Source: an uncultured Collinsella sp. (GTDB lineage: Bacteria > Actinomycetota > Coriobacteriia > Coriobacteriales > Coriobacteriaceae). Taken from it: DNA of 5,347 bases. The position numbers and the translations under genes were made by a program. The stretch is from assembly GCA_900764415.1 (NCBI GenBank), contig CAAFOA010000118.1, positions 1-5,347 on the forward strand, read 5' to 3'. Of this stretch, positions 1 through 5,006 are shown one piece after another; positions within the stretch are counted from its first letter, which is position 1; the number at the start of each line of letters is the position of its first letter. The notes under the pieces were generated by a model. The model did no database searches and had not been told where the DNA came from. It saw nothing but the letters and a program-made list of their open reading frames with translations.

Positions 1-15
1 ATCTAGGCACGGGAG
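1..15 (+). tRNA. Probable 3' end of a truncated tRNA gene (tRNA-Asn-like)
   Basis: The first bases read ATCTAGGCACGGGAG followed by CC. They fit the standard layout of a tRNA end: the last two T-loop bases with C61, the 3' strand of the T stem (CTAGG), a 3' acceptor strand CACGGGA and discriminator G73. The implied acceptor 5' strand would be TCCCGTG. A tRNA that starts with T, ends with G73 and has ...GGGAGCC at its end is typical of bacterial tRNA-Asn. CCA is not fully encoded (CCT follows). Only about 15 bases are present and no anticodon is visible, so the identity is an inference from end geometry. The contig starts inside the gene. Confidence 0.38.
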
Positions 16-262
16 CCTCCCAACCTCGTTGCGGCGCGGCTGCGCCTCTGGCACTTCAACAACATTGTCGCAGTCCCGACCCGCGGTCACGAGCGGGGGC
101 TCCTGTCGTTTCCGTGCCCTCGGATTGGGTCATAGTGTCTGACTTATGCTCAACCTATGGCGTCATCTCGCCCCAAAAGGGCCTCCCTCGCTCTGGCGGG
201 TTTTCGCTGTCGGTACCAAAACATCGGCGTCGCCTTGATTCAAACTTGCCAAAAGGTGGTCA
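16..262. other. Intergenic stretch with no recognised gene
   Basis: No reading frame here has a credible start, ribosome-binding site or recognisable product. A GC hairpin GGCGC-GGCT-GCGCC lies at 33-46 just behind the putative tRNA end, but no T-tract follows, so it is not a convincing terminator. Short G/C and T-rich blocks at 170-210 also fail to fold into a clean stem with a T-run. I see no RNA family that I can name. Confidence 0.5.
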
Positions 263-316
263 TTGGGGACGTTCTTAAATGACTAGTCGTTGGGGACGTT
301 CTTGTTTGACTAGTCG
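263..316. repeat. Two-copy 27-bp tandem repeat
   Basis: Two contiguous copies of a 27-bp unit occupy 263-289 and 290-316. They differ at three adjacent positions only (AAA at 277-279, GTT at 304-306). Each unit starts TTGGGGACGTTCTT and ends TGACTAGTCG, which contains the palindrome GACTAGTC. An inverted copy of the core follows directly at 320-339. Two direct copies plus an inverted one resembles a REP/BIME-like or miniature mobile repeat. That class is my inference; the repeat itself is seen directly. Confidence 0.8.
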
Positions 317-339
317 TTTAAGAACGTCCCCAACGACTA
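284..339. repeat. Perfect 20-bp inverted repeat (palindromic intergenic repeat)
   Basis: The arms TAGTCGTTGGGGACGTTCTT (284-303) and its exact reverse complement (320-339) are separated by a 16-bp loop that contains another palindrome, GACTAGTC. The left arm is formed from the junction of the two 27-bp tandem units and the right arm is the inverted third copy. There is no T-tract on either side to suggest a Rho-independent terminator. It probably belongs to a dispersed intergenic repeat family, but one window cannot show dispersal. Confidence 0.8.
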
Positions 340-347
340 CATAGCAT

Positions 348-411
348 GAGAGTGGACAATCTCCCGGTTTGAGCCTGCATTCAAGCTCAAAGTGGGAAAT
401 TATCCACTCTC
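348..411. repeat. Imperfect 27-bp inverted repeat downstream of pdxT
   Basis: Arm 348-374 (starts GAGAGTGGA, ends TTTGAGC) and arm 385-411 (starts GCTCAAA, ends TCCACTCTC) match at 23 of 27 positions around a 10-bp loop. Read as RNA from the minus strand, the pdxST sense, two of the four mismatches become G-U pairs and leave one two-base internal mismatch. The pdxST transcript would therefore carry a long hairpin about 24 nt past the pdxT stop. No U-run follows it, so mRNA 3'-end protection or a mobile repeat is likelier than intrinsic termination. It lies 8 bp from the separate palindrome at 284-339. Confidence 0.75.
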
Positions 412-434
412 GTTTCGTTTGTTGATTTCGATGC

Positions 435-1022
435 CTACATTTGTAGGAACAGTTCGTGGAGGCGGGTGTCTTCATCGAGTTCGGGGTGGAAGGTTACGCC
501 GAGCTGGTTGCCCTGGCGCGCGGCGACGATACGGCCGTCGACTTTCGCTAAGGCCTTTGCGTCGCCGTGGACCTCGACGATGCGGGGCGCGCGGATAAAC
601 GTCAGCGGCACTTCACCGTCGATGCCGGCTACCTGTCCCTTGGTTCGAAAGCTGCCGAGCTGCCTGCCGTAGGCATTGCGCTCGACAAGCACATCCATGT
701 TTGCCAAACGGGGCGTGCCCTTATCGTCATGGGCGGCAAGGTCGTGAGCCAGCAGAATCAGGCCGGCGCAGGTGCCCAGGACGGGCATGCCTTCAGCGAT
801 ACGGGCACGAAGCTCCTCGAGCATGCCCAACTCATCAAGCAGCTTCCCTTGAACGGTAGACTCGCCGCCGGGAAGTACCAGACGGTCAAAGTCCTGCTTC
901 AAATCAGCCGCCTGCCTCAGCTCAATACAGTGTGCGCCCAGCTCGGACAGCCTCGCCTCGTGCTCGGCAAAAGCACCTTGGACCGCCAGCACGGCGACCG
1001 TTTGGTCTGCATAATCGCTCAT
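435..1022 (-). CDS. pdxT: PdxT, glutaminase subunit of PLP synthase
   Basis: Pyridoxal 5'-phosphate synthase glutaminase subunit, 195 aa, the normal family length. It hydrolyses glutamine and passes ammonia to PdxS in the cytoplasmic PLP synthase complex. Class I glutamine amidotransferase features are complete. An AVLAVQGAFAEH strand lies near residues 10-21 and the oxyanion-region motif LPGGEST at 50-56. The nucleophile Cys85 is in VLGTCAG, RNAYGRQ is at 115-121, and the catalytic His179 and Glu181 are in VTFHPEL. The ATG at 1022 is preceded by AGAAAGGA with 6 nt spacing. The gene starts 20 bp after the pdxS stop, so the two are surely co-transcribed. The TAG stop falls within a small CCTACA/TGTAGG hairpin (434-447). 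The family assignment rests on motifs and synteny and is secure. Confidence 0.97.
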   Translation of the reverse strand: MSDYADQTVAVLAVQGAFAEHEARLSELGAHCIELRQAADLKQDFDRLVLPGGESTVQGKLLDELGMLEELRARIAEGMPVLGTCAGLILLAHDLAAHDDKGTPRLANMDVLVERNAYGRQLGSFRTKGQVAGIDGEVPLTFIRAPRIVEVHGDAKALAKVDGRIVAARQGNQLGVTFHPELDEDTRLHELFLQM

Positions 1023-1028
1023 GTGCGA

Positions 1029-1036
1029 TCCTTTCT
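1029..1036 (-). promoter_or_regulatory. Ribosome-binding site of pdxT
   Basis: On the minus strand AGAAAGGA ends 6 nt before the pdxT ATG, inside the 20-bp pdxS-pdxT gap. It supports the start at 1022 and separate translation initiation of pdxT within the operon. Confidence 0.75.
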
Positions 1037-1042
1037 GCCGGA

Positions 1043-1933
1043 CTAGCGTCCGCGCTCCTCCATGATGATCTCGATCTCGTCGGCGTTGATGCCGACCATG
1101 GCCTCGCCCAGGTCCTCCGAAAGCTCGGCAATGAGCTTGGCATCGGTGAAGTTTGCCACGGCCTTGACGATGGCGGCGGCGCGCTTGGCCGGGTCGCCGC
1201 TCTTAAAGATGCCCGAGCCGACAAAGACGCCCTCGGCGCCCAGCTGCATCATCAGCGCAGCGTCGGCGGGGGTCGCTACGCCGCCGGCGGCAAAGTTCAC
1301 GACGGGAAGCTTTCCCGTGGCATGGACCTCGCGCACCAGCTCGACCGGAACCTGCAGTTGCTTGGCTGCCTCAAAGAGCTCGTCATCGCGAAGGGCAATA
1401 ACGTCGCGGATCTGATTTTGGATCTTGCGCATGTGACGCACAGCCTGAACGACGTCGCCCGTGCCCGGCTCGCCCTTGGTGCGAATCATCGTGGCGCCCT
1501 CGGCAACACGGCGCAGCGCCTCGCCCAGGTCGCGGGCACCGCAGACAAACGGGACGTCAAACTGGGTTTTGTCGATGTGGTAGACATCGTCGGCGGGGGA
1601 GAGAACCTCGGACTCATCGATGTAGTCGATATCGATGGCCTGAAGGACCTGCGCCTCGACGATGTGACCGATGCGGCACTTGGCCATGACGGGGATGGAG
1701 ACGGCCTCTTGGATGCCCTTGATCATCTTGGGGTCGCTCATGCGCGAGACGCCGCCTGCGGCACGGATGTCGGCCGGGATGCGCTCGAGTGCCATGACGG
1801 CGCAGGCGCCCGCCTCCTCGGCGATGCGTGCCTGCTCGGGCGTGGTGACGTCCATGATGACGCCGCCCTTGAGCATCTGCGCGAGCTCGCGATTGAGTTT
1901 GACGCGATCGGCCTTGCTGGTCTGTTCTGCCAT
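1043..1933 (-). CDS. pdxS: PdxS, PLP synthase lyase subunit
   Basis: Pyridoxal 5'-phosphate synthase subunit PdxS (SNZ/Pdx1 family), 296 aa from the chosen start, in the usual 290-297 range. It is a (beta/alpha)8-barrel enzyme that builds PLP from ribose 5-phosphate, glyceraldehyde 3-phosphate and PdxT-derived ammonia. Visible landmarks are [13 protein letters not shown] (Asp28, equivalent to B. subtilis Asp24) and [17 protein letters not shown]. Lys85 in VMAKCRIGH is the lysine that first binds ribose 5-phosphate, and Lys153 in [10 protein letters not shown] is the second catalytic lysine. The phosphate-site strand [13 protein letters not shown] and GVFVGSGIF lie near 214-243. An in-frame ATG at 1975 would add 14 residues, but the ATG at 1933 has GGGAG 5 nt upstream and gives the family N-terminus. 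This is the first gene of the operon, divergent from the regulator. Confidence 0.97.
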   Translation of the reverse strand: MAEQTSKADRVKLNRELAQMLKGGVIMDVTTPEQARIAEEAGACAVMALERIPADIRAAGGVSRMSDPKMIKGIQEAVSIPVMAKCRIGHIVEAQVLQAIDIDYIDESEVLSPADDVYHIDKTQFDVPFVCGARDLGEALRRVAEGATMIRTKGEPGTGDVVQAVRHMRKIQNQIRDVIALRDDELFEAAKQLQVPVELVREVHATGKLPVVNFAAGGVATPADAALMMQLGAEGVFVGSGIFKSGDPAKRAAAIVKAVANFTDAKLIAELSEDLGEAMVGINADEIEIIMEERGR

Positions 1934-1938
1934 GGTTG

Positions 1939-1945
1939 CTCCCTT
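1939..1945 (-). promoter_or_regulatory. Ribosome-binding site that decides the pdxS start
   Basis: Minus-strand AAGGGAG ends 5 nt before the ATG at 1933. The alternative upstream ATG at 1975 has no comparable purine-rich site, so 1933 is preferred. Confidence 0.7.
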
Positions 1946-1998
1946 GGTTGGCATGTGCATTGCTTGACGGAACATCCTATCGGGGAGCTGGGTATGGC

Positions 1999-2027
1999 GA
2001 AATACTCAGATTTCGAGATAATGACAA
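1999..2027 (-). promoter_or_regulatory. Candidate sigma-70-type promoter for pdxST
   Basis: On the minus strand TTGTCA (2027-2022) is separated by 17 bp from TATTTC (2004-1999). The -35 hexamer is close to TTGACA and the spacing is ideal, but the -10 is weak, as often seen for promoters that need an activator. Transcription would start near 1992 and leave a leader of about 60 nt before pdxS. The -35 overlaps the candidate operator repeat at 2026-2033 by two bases. This is prediction by eye only. Confidence 0.45.
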
Positions 2028-2067
2028 GGTCAGACTAATACCAGATTGAATGACTTAATAAGGTCAG
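2026..2067. promoter_or_regulatory. Two AAGGTCAG direct repeats, candidate PdxR operator
   Basis: AAGGTCAG occurs at 2026-2033 and again at 2060-2067, a 34-bp offset (about three helical turns) that places both on the same face of the DNA. Looser similarity extends to the left: CAGATT at 2007 and 2042, AATGAC at 2020 and 2049. MocR-family dimers such as GabR are known to bind spaced direct repeats. The proximal copy abuts the candidate pdxS -35 box and the distal copy runs into the regulator's ribosome-binding site. The pair could therefore control both divergent genes. Binding by this regulator is inferred. Confidence 0.5.
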
Positions 2068-2071
2068 GTGA
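2066..2071 (+). promoter_or_regulatory. Ribosome-binding site that decides the regulator start
   Basis: AGGTGA, complementary to the anti-Shine-Dalgarno end of 16S rRNA in its extended form, lies 7 nt before the ATG at 2079. The further-upstream TTG at 2046 has no such site. The first two bases overlap the AAGGTCAG operator candidate, so a bound regulator could also affect its own expression. Confidence 0.6.
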
Positions 2072-2078
2072 TAGGCTC

Positions 2079-3518
2079 ATGCTTGACTACAATTTGGAAA
2101 AACGCGGCGGAGCATCGCTCTATGAGTATGTTTACCAGCAAATTCGAGATGATATCGTTGCTGGACGCATTGCGGCGGGGGAGCATCTTCCGTCTAAGCG
2201 TGCCTTTGCCAGCCATCTGGGAATCAGTGTCATTACCATCGAGAATGCATATAGCCAGTTACTTGCCGAGGGCTATATTTGCTCAAAGCCGCGTCGTGGC
2301 TACTACGCTTGTGAGCTTCCGGATGCACCGGTTTTGCCTTTGGCTGAGACAGAGTTTGATCGAGATTCCGCTCCTGCGGGTCTTAACGCACATGATGTTG
2401 ATGGACGGGTCGAGCAATTCGACGCACTTTCTCCTTCCACTTTGGAGGCGGCGCGGCTTTGGCAAAGCGCACTGCGGGCGACGCTGGCATCCGAAGACGA
2501 GCGCGAAATCTTTTCGCCCGCGCCAGCACAGGGCACCGCTCGGCTACGACGCGCAATTGCTCATCATCTGCGCGGGACAAGGGGTATGAATGTCGACCCC
2601 AACAACATTGTTATCGGCGCGGGCGCCCAGCTGCTCGATACCATGTTGGTTCAGCTGCTTGGAGCCGACAAGGTTTATGCCGTTGAAGATCCGGGCTATT
2701 TGCGCCTGACGCGCATCTATCAGGCTATGGGTTGCAAAGTTCGGCATATCCCGTTGGATGGTGAGGGCGTGGATTTGAGCGCTCTGCAGAAAACCGGGAC
2801 CGACGTTCTTCACCTGATGCCGTCCCATCAGTATCCGACCGGCCTTGTGACGAGCATTGCACGTCGCTATGCGCTGCTGAGCTGGGCCGCCGAGCAGCCG
2901 GGCCGATATCTCATCGAAGACGACTTCGATTGTGAGTTTCGCCTTGCCGGCAAGCCGATTCCCGCGCTCGCGTCAATCGATGCCGCCCAGTCGGTTATTT
3001 ACACCAACACGTTTTCGAAGAGCCTTTCATCGGCGTTGCGTTTGGCGTATATGGTGTTGCCCGATGAGCTGATGGAGCGGTTTAGGCACAACCTTGGTTT
3101 TTACGCCTCTTCGGTGAGCTCTGTTGACCAGGTTGCCTTGGCGCGTTTGCTGGAATCGGGTGATTACGAGCGACATGTGAACCGCGTGCGCGTGCGCGCT
3201 CGCGAGGCGCGCGATGGCCTGGCGGCGCTTGTACGGAAAGCGTTCCCGGCAGGGGAGGTCTCGATTGAGCATGCGGACGCAGGCCTTTACTGCACCGTGG
3301 TTGCGGAGCGCGGAGCGGGCGGAAGCTCTTTTGTGCGGGCCCTCACGCGCTCGAGTATCCCTTTTGTCGACATCAGTGACTGTTATTGGTGTGCCGATGG
3401 CGCATCTGTCCCTGAAAACTCAAGTCAAATTCTTGTTCAGTATGACGATTTGAGTCCAAAAGTGCTTAATACCTTGGAATTGCAGCTAATGGGAGCACTC
3501 TGCAACCTAAGTGAGTAG
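2079..3518 (+). CDS. pdxR: PdxR-like MocR/GntR transcriptional regulator with aminotransferase domain
   Basis: A 479-aa MocR-subfamily (GntR) regulator. Residues about 1-80 form the winged-helix DNA-binding domain: SLYEYVYQQIRDDIVAGRI, then LPSKRAFASHLGIS and the recognition-helix region TIENAYSQLLAEGY. A variable linker follows. From about residue 120 there is a fold-type I aminotransferase-like domain with PSHQYPTG (248-255), EDDFDCEFR (280-288, whose Asp284 is expected to contact the PLP pyridine nitrogen) and TFSKSL, in which Lys314 is the PLP Schiff-base lysine. Arg321 follows in ALRLAYMVLP. With these residues kept, it can bind PLP as effector. Its divergent position next to pdxST makes PdxR, a PLP-responsive regulator of pdxST, the best reading; GabR-like or other MocR roles are less likely. 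ATG 2079 is preferred to TTG 2046 on its AGGTGA site and the family-like N-terminus. An IS256 element sits directly after the TAG stop, but the coding sequence is intact. Confidence 0.9.
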   Translation: MLDYNLEKRGGASLYEYVYQQIRDDIVAGRIAAGEHLPSKRAFASHLGISVITIENAYSQLLAEGYICSKPRRGYYACELPDAPVLPLAETEFDRDSAPAGLNAHDVDGRVEQFDALSPSTLEAARLWQSALRATLASEDEREIFSPAPAQGTARLRRAIAHHLRGTRGMNVDPNNIVIGAGAQLLDTMLVQLLGADKVYAVEDPGYLRLTRIYQAMGCKVRHIPLDGEGVDLSALQKTGTDVLHLMPSHQYPTGLVTSIARRYALLSWAAEQPGRYLIEDDFDCEFRLAGKPIPALASIDAAQSVIYTNTFSKSLSSALRLAYMVLPDELMERFRHNLGFYASSVSSVDQVALARLLESGDYERHVNRVRVRAREARDGLAALVRKAFPAGEVSIEHADAGLYCTVVAERGAGGSSFVRALTRSSIPFVDISDCYWCADGASVPENSSQILVQYDDLSPKVLNTLELQLMGALCNLSE

Positions 3519-3526
3519 ACCTTTGG
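3519..3526. repeat. Left target-site duplication of the IS
   Basis: ACCTTTGG lies directly after the regulator stop codon and immediately outside the left terminal repeat. It is repeated exactly at 4999-5006 just outside the right end. Eight bp is a usual duplication length for IS256-family elements. Confidence 0.88.
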
Positions 3527-3552
3527 GATCGCGTCGGAAATGTTGGTGTAAG
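3527..3552 (+). repeat. Left terminal inverted repeat of the IS
   Basis: The 26-bp end beginning GATCGCGTCGGAAATG matches the reverse complement of 4973-4998 at 21 of 26 positions. The inner 11 bp, GTTGGTGTAAG, are identical. The mismatches lie at positions 2, 4, 6, 11 and 15 from the tip. Confidence 0.85.
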
Positions 3553-3579
3553 CGCGCCGACGGCTGACCGCCAAACGCA

Positions 3580-3646
3580 AGCGGCCCCTGTCCTAGAATC
3601 TGGAATTGCTACATAACACAGGTTCTGGGAAAGGACAGGGACCGCT
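3580..3646 (+). promoter_or_regulatory. Leader hairpin sequestering the transposase ribosome-binding site
   Basis: Arm AGCGGCCCCTGTCCT (3580-3594) pairs with AGGACAGGGACCGCT (3632-3646) at 14 of 15 positions, and the remaining C/A position is a single mismatch. Inside, AGAATC (3595-3600) pairs with GGTTCT (3621-3626) with one G-U, leaving a five-base bulge. The 3' arm contains the only purine-rich tract near the transposase start and ends directly before its ATG at 3647. A transcript that enters from outside would contain both arms and mask initiation. A promoter inside the loop would make an unmasked mRNA. This is known for IS10 and IS50; here it is inferred from base pairing. Confidence 0.6.
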
Positions 3647-4927
3647 ATGGAGATATTAGCAGACGCGATGCCGGATAAGGCCGCCATCCCGAGGTCGACC
3701 GACGGGATGGTCGACATCCAGTCGCTGCTCAGGCTGCTCGCCGAGCAGGTGGTCAACGCCATCATGGACGAGGAGGCCGACCAGCTCTGCGGCGATGGGG
3801 CCAACAGCAGGAACGGCTACAGGGACCGCGGCCTCGAGACGTGCGTGGGCACGCTCAACCTGAGAATCCCCAAGCTCAGGACGGGCAGCTTCTTCCCCGA
3901 GGACGTCCTCGAGCGCTACCAGCGCGTCGACCGCGCGCTCGTCGCGGCGGTAGCCGAGATGTACGCCACCGGCACCAGCACCAGGAAGGTGCAGAGGATA
4001 GCCGAGAAGATGGGCATCGAGAGGCTCGGCAGGGACCGCGTGAGCGCGATCGCCGCGACCCTCGACGCCGAGATAGCCGACCTCGCGGAGGGGCCGCTCG
4101 ATGCGCGCGCGATACCCTACATCTGGCTCGACGCGACCTACGTCAAGTGCCGCCGCGGGGGCCGCGTGGCTTCGACCGCAGTGGTCACGGCGATAGGCTG
4201 CGACGAGTCCGGCTGGAGGCGGGTGCTGGGGGTGTCCGTGGTGGACACGGAGTCCTACGAATCGTGGCTCGGTTTCCTGCGGAAGCTGCGCGACCGCGGC
4301 GCGACCGGCACCGAGCTCGTCGTATCCGATGCCCACGGGGGCCTGGTCAGGGCCGTAGGCGAGGTCTTCCAGGGGGCGGCCTGGCAGCGCTGCGCGGTGC
4401 ACCTGATGCGCGACTGCATGCGCGAGGCCGGCTCCTGGCAGCTGAGGCGCCGCGTGGGGCGCATCGTCTCCTCGGTCTTCCGCGCCGGGGACGCCGCCAC
4501 CGCCGTGGCCATGTACCACGCGGCGTGCGAGATGCTGGAGGGGTGCTGCCCGAGGGCGGCGAGGGTGCTCGAGGAGGCGGAGCCCGACGCGCTCGCGTAC
4601 CTGGACTTCCCGCCGTCGCACTGGAAGCGCCTGCGCACCAACAACGTGCAGGAGCGCGCCAACAGGGAAATCAAGCGCCGCTCGCGCGTGGTGCAGGTCT
4701 TCCCGTCGGAGAGTTCGCTGCTCAGGCTCGTGGGCGCCGTCATGTGCGACCAGGCCGAGACATGGTCCGGCTCGCGCTACTTCTCGGAGAGGAAGATGGC
4801 CGAGATGCATGACGCCGCGTTCAGAATGGGTGCCGCGGGCGAGCACGACTGGGCGGAGCTGGAGAAGGCGGCCAGGAAGATGATCGAATCCAGCCTGGAA
4901 CTTGCCGACAGCGTGGAGGCGGCCTAG
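3647..4927 (+). CDS. IS256-family transposase (mutator-type DDE)
   Basis: A 426-aa transposase of the IS256/mutator family, full length for the group, which cuts and moves the surrounding element. The N-terminal part (about 1-150) holds helical DNA-binding segments, including RNGYRDRGLETCVGTLNLRIPKLRTG-type signature sequence at 55-80 and a helix-turn-helix-like stretch near 105-137 (TSTRKVQRIAEKMGIERLG). The catalytic triad is Asp162 in WLDATYVK, Asp228 in VVSDAHGG and Glu336 in NNVQERANREIKRR. The family C-x2-H motif is Cys249-His252 in WQRCAVHLMRD. Arginine is often AGG in the first third (for example codons 16, 29, 55, 59, 78, 113, 117), whereas the pdx genes use mostly CGN, and G+C is higher. 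This suggests an acquired gene. The ATG at 3647 follows a weak site (AAAGGACAGGG) held in the leader hairpin. No frameshift is visible. Confidence 0.95.
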   Translation: MEILADAMPDKAAIPRSTDGMVDIQSLLRLLAEQVVNAIMDEEADQLCGDGANSRNGYRDRGLETCVGTLNLRIPKLRTGSFFPEDVLERYQRVDRALVAAVAEMYATGTSTRKVQRIAEKMGIERLGRDRVSAIAATLDAEIADLAEGPLDARAIPYIWLDATYVKCRRGGRVASTAVVTAIGCDESGWRRVLGVSVVDTESYESWLGFLRKLRDRGATGTELVVSDAHGGLVRAVGEVFQGAAWQRCAVHLMRDCMREAGSWQLRRRVGRIVSSVFRAGDAATAVAMYHAACEMLEGCCPRAARVLEEAEPDALAYLDFPPSHWKRLRTNNVQERANREIKRRSRVVQVFPSESSLLRLVGAVMCDQAETWSGSRYFSERKMAEMHDAAFRMGAAGEHDWAELEKAARKMIESSLELADSVEAA

Positions 4928-4956
4928 GATATCAACTGATTCCGGATATCGGACAC

Positions 4957-4988
4957 AGGGGCCGCAAGGGCCCTTACACCAACTTTTT
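4957..4988 (+). terminator. Possible weak terminator in the right end of the IS
   Basis: AGGGGCC (4957-4963) can pair with GGCCCTT (4969-4975) around a GCAAG loop, with one G-T pair. A run of five T begins 8 bases later at 4984. The gap to the T-run is longer than in a strong intrinsic terminator, and part of the stem lies in the terminal repeat. It may simply be end structure of the IS. Confidence 0.28.
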
Positions 4989-4998
4989 CGACACTACC
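4973..4998 (-). repeat. Right terminal inverted repeat of the IS
   Basis: Read inward on the minus strand the end starts GGTAGTGTCGAAAAAG and continues into GTTGGTGTAAG. It matches the left end at 21 of 26 positions. The transposase stop lies 45 bp inside it. Confidence 0.85.
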
Positions 4999-5006
4999 AC
5001 CTTTGG
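4999..5006. repeat. Right target-site duplication of the IS
   Basis: ACCTTTGG, identical to 3519-3526. Removing the element and one copy restores a continuous flank in which the regulator stop is followed by ACCTTTGGAACTTTGG. Confidence 0.88.

Larger units (their letters stand above)
3527..4998 (+). mobile_element. Complete IS256-family insertion sequence, 1472 bp
   Basis: The element is defined by 26-bp imperfect inverted repeats, one intact transposase gene of 426 codons and an exact 8-bp flanking duplication. Its left tip starts GATC and the inner part of both ends reads GTTGGTGTAAG. This recalls the GATA... tip and TTGTGTAA block of IS256 itself. The transposase lies close to the right end (71 bp) and has a longer leader on the left (120 bp) with a hairpin. 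All parts look intact and the duplication is perfect, so insertion is probably recent and the element may be active. It lies downstream of pdxR and in the same direction, so readthrough from the regulator can enter it. The exact IS name cannot be given without ISfinder. Confidence 0.9.

Noticed and set aside
1..132. 43-codon minus-strand frame open to the contig edge
   Set aside because: It ends antisense to the putative tRNA T-arm. Such frames are familiar spurious products of tRNA flanks, and no start or coding signal is seen.
263..316. CRISPR-like array
   Set aside because: There are only two contiguous copies with no spacers, and no cas gene is present.
348..411. Rho-independent terminator for pdxST
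   Set aside because: The hairpin is long, but no U-run follows it on the minus strand.
275..475. 66-codon minus-strand open frame over the repeat region
   Set aside because: It runs through both palindromic repeats and into pdxT and has no ribosome-binding site or family resemblance.
567..1046. 159-codon plus-strand open frame opposite pdxT
   Set aside because: It is a shadow of pdxT, which has all catalytic motifs on the other strand.
1934..1975. Upstream ATG start for pdxS at 1975
   Set aside because: It adds 14 residues atypical for the family and lacks a ribosome-binding site, whereas ATG 1933 has GGGAG at 5 nt.
932..2038. 368-codon plus-strand open frame across pdxS and the pdxT start
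   Set aside because: It is antisense to the conserved pdxS and pdxT frames, and its composition is that expected for the complement of a high-G+C gene. No family is recognisable.
2046..2078. TTG start for the regulator at 2046
   Set aside because: It would add 11 atypical residues and cover the operator repeat; ATG 2079 has AGGTGA at 7 nt and gives the usual MocR N-terminus.
3656..4846. 396-codon minus-strand and 323-codon plus-strand alternative frames over the transposase
   Set aside because: They are His/Arg/Ala/Gly-rich low-complexity products typical of wrong frames in G+C-rich DNA; the DDE motifs lie in the 3647-4927 frame.
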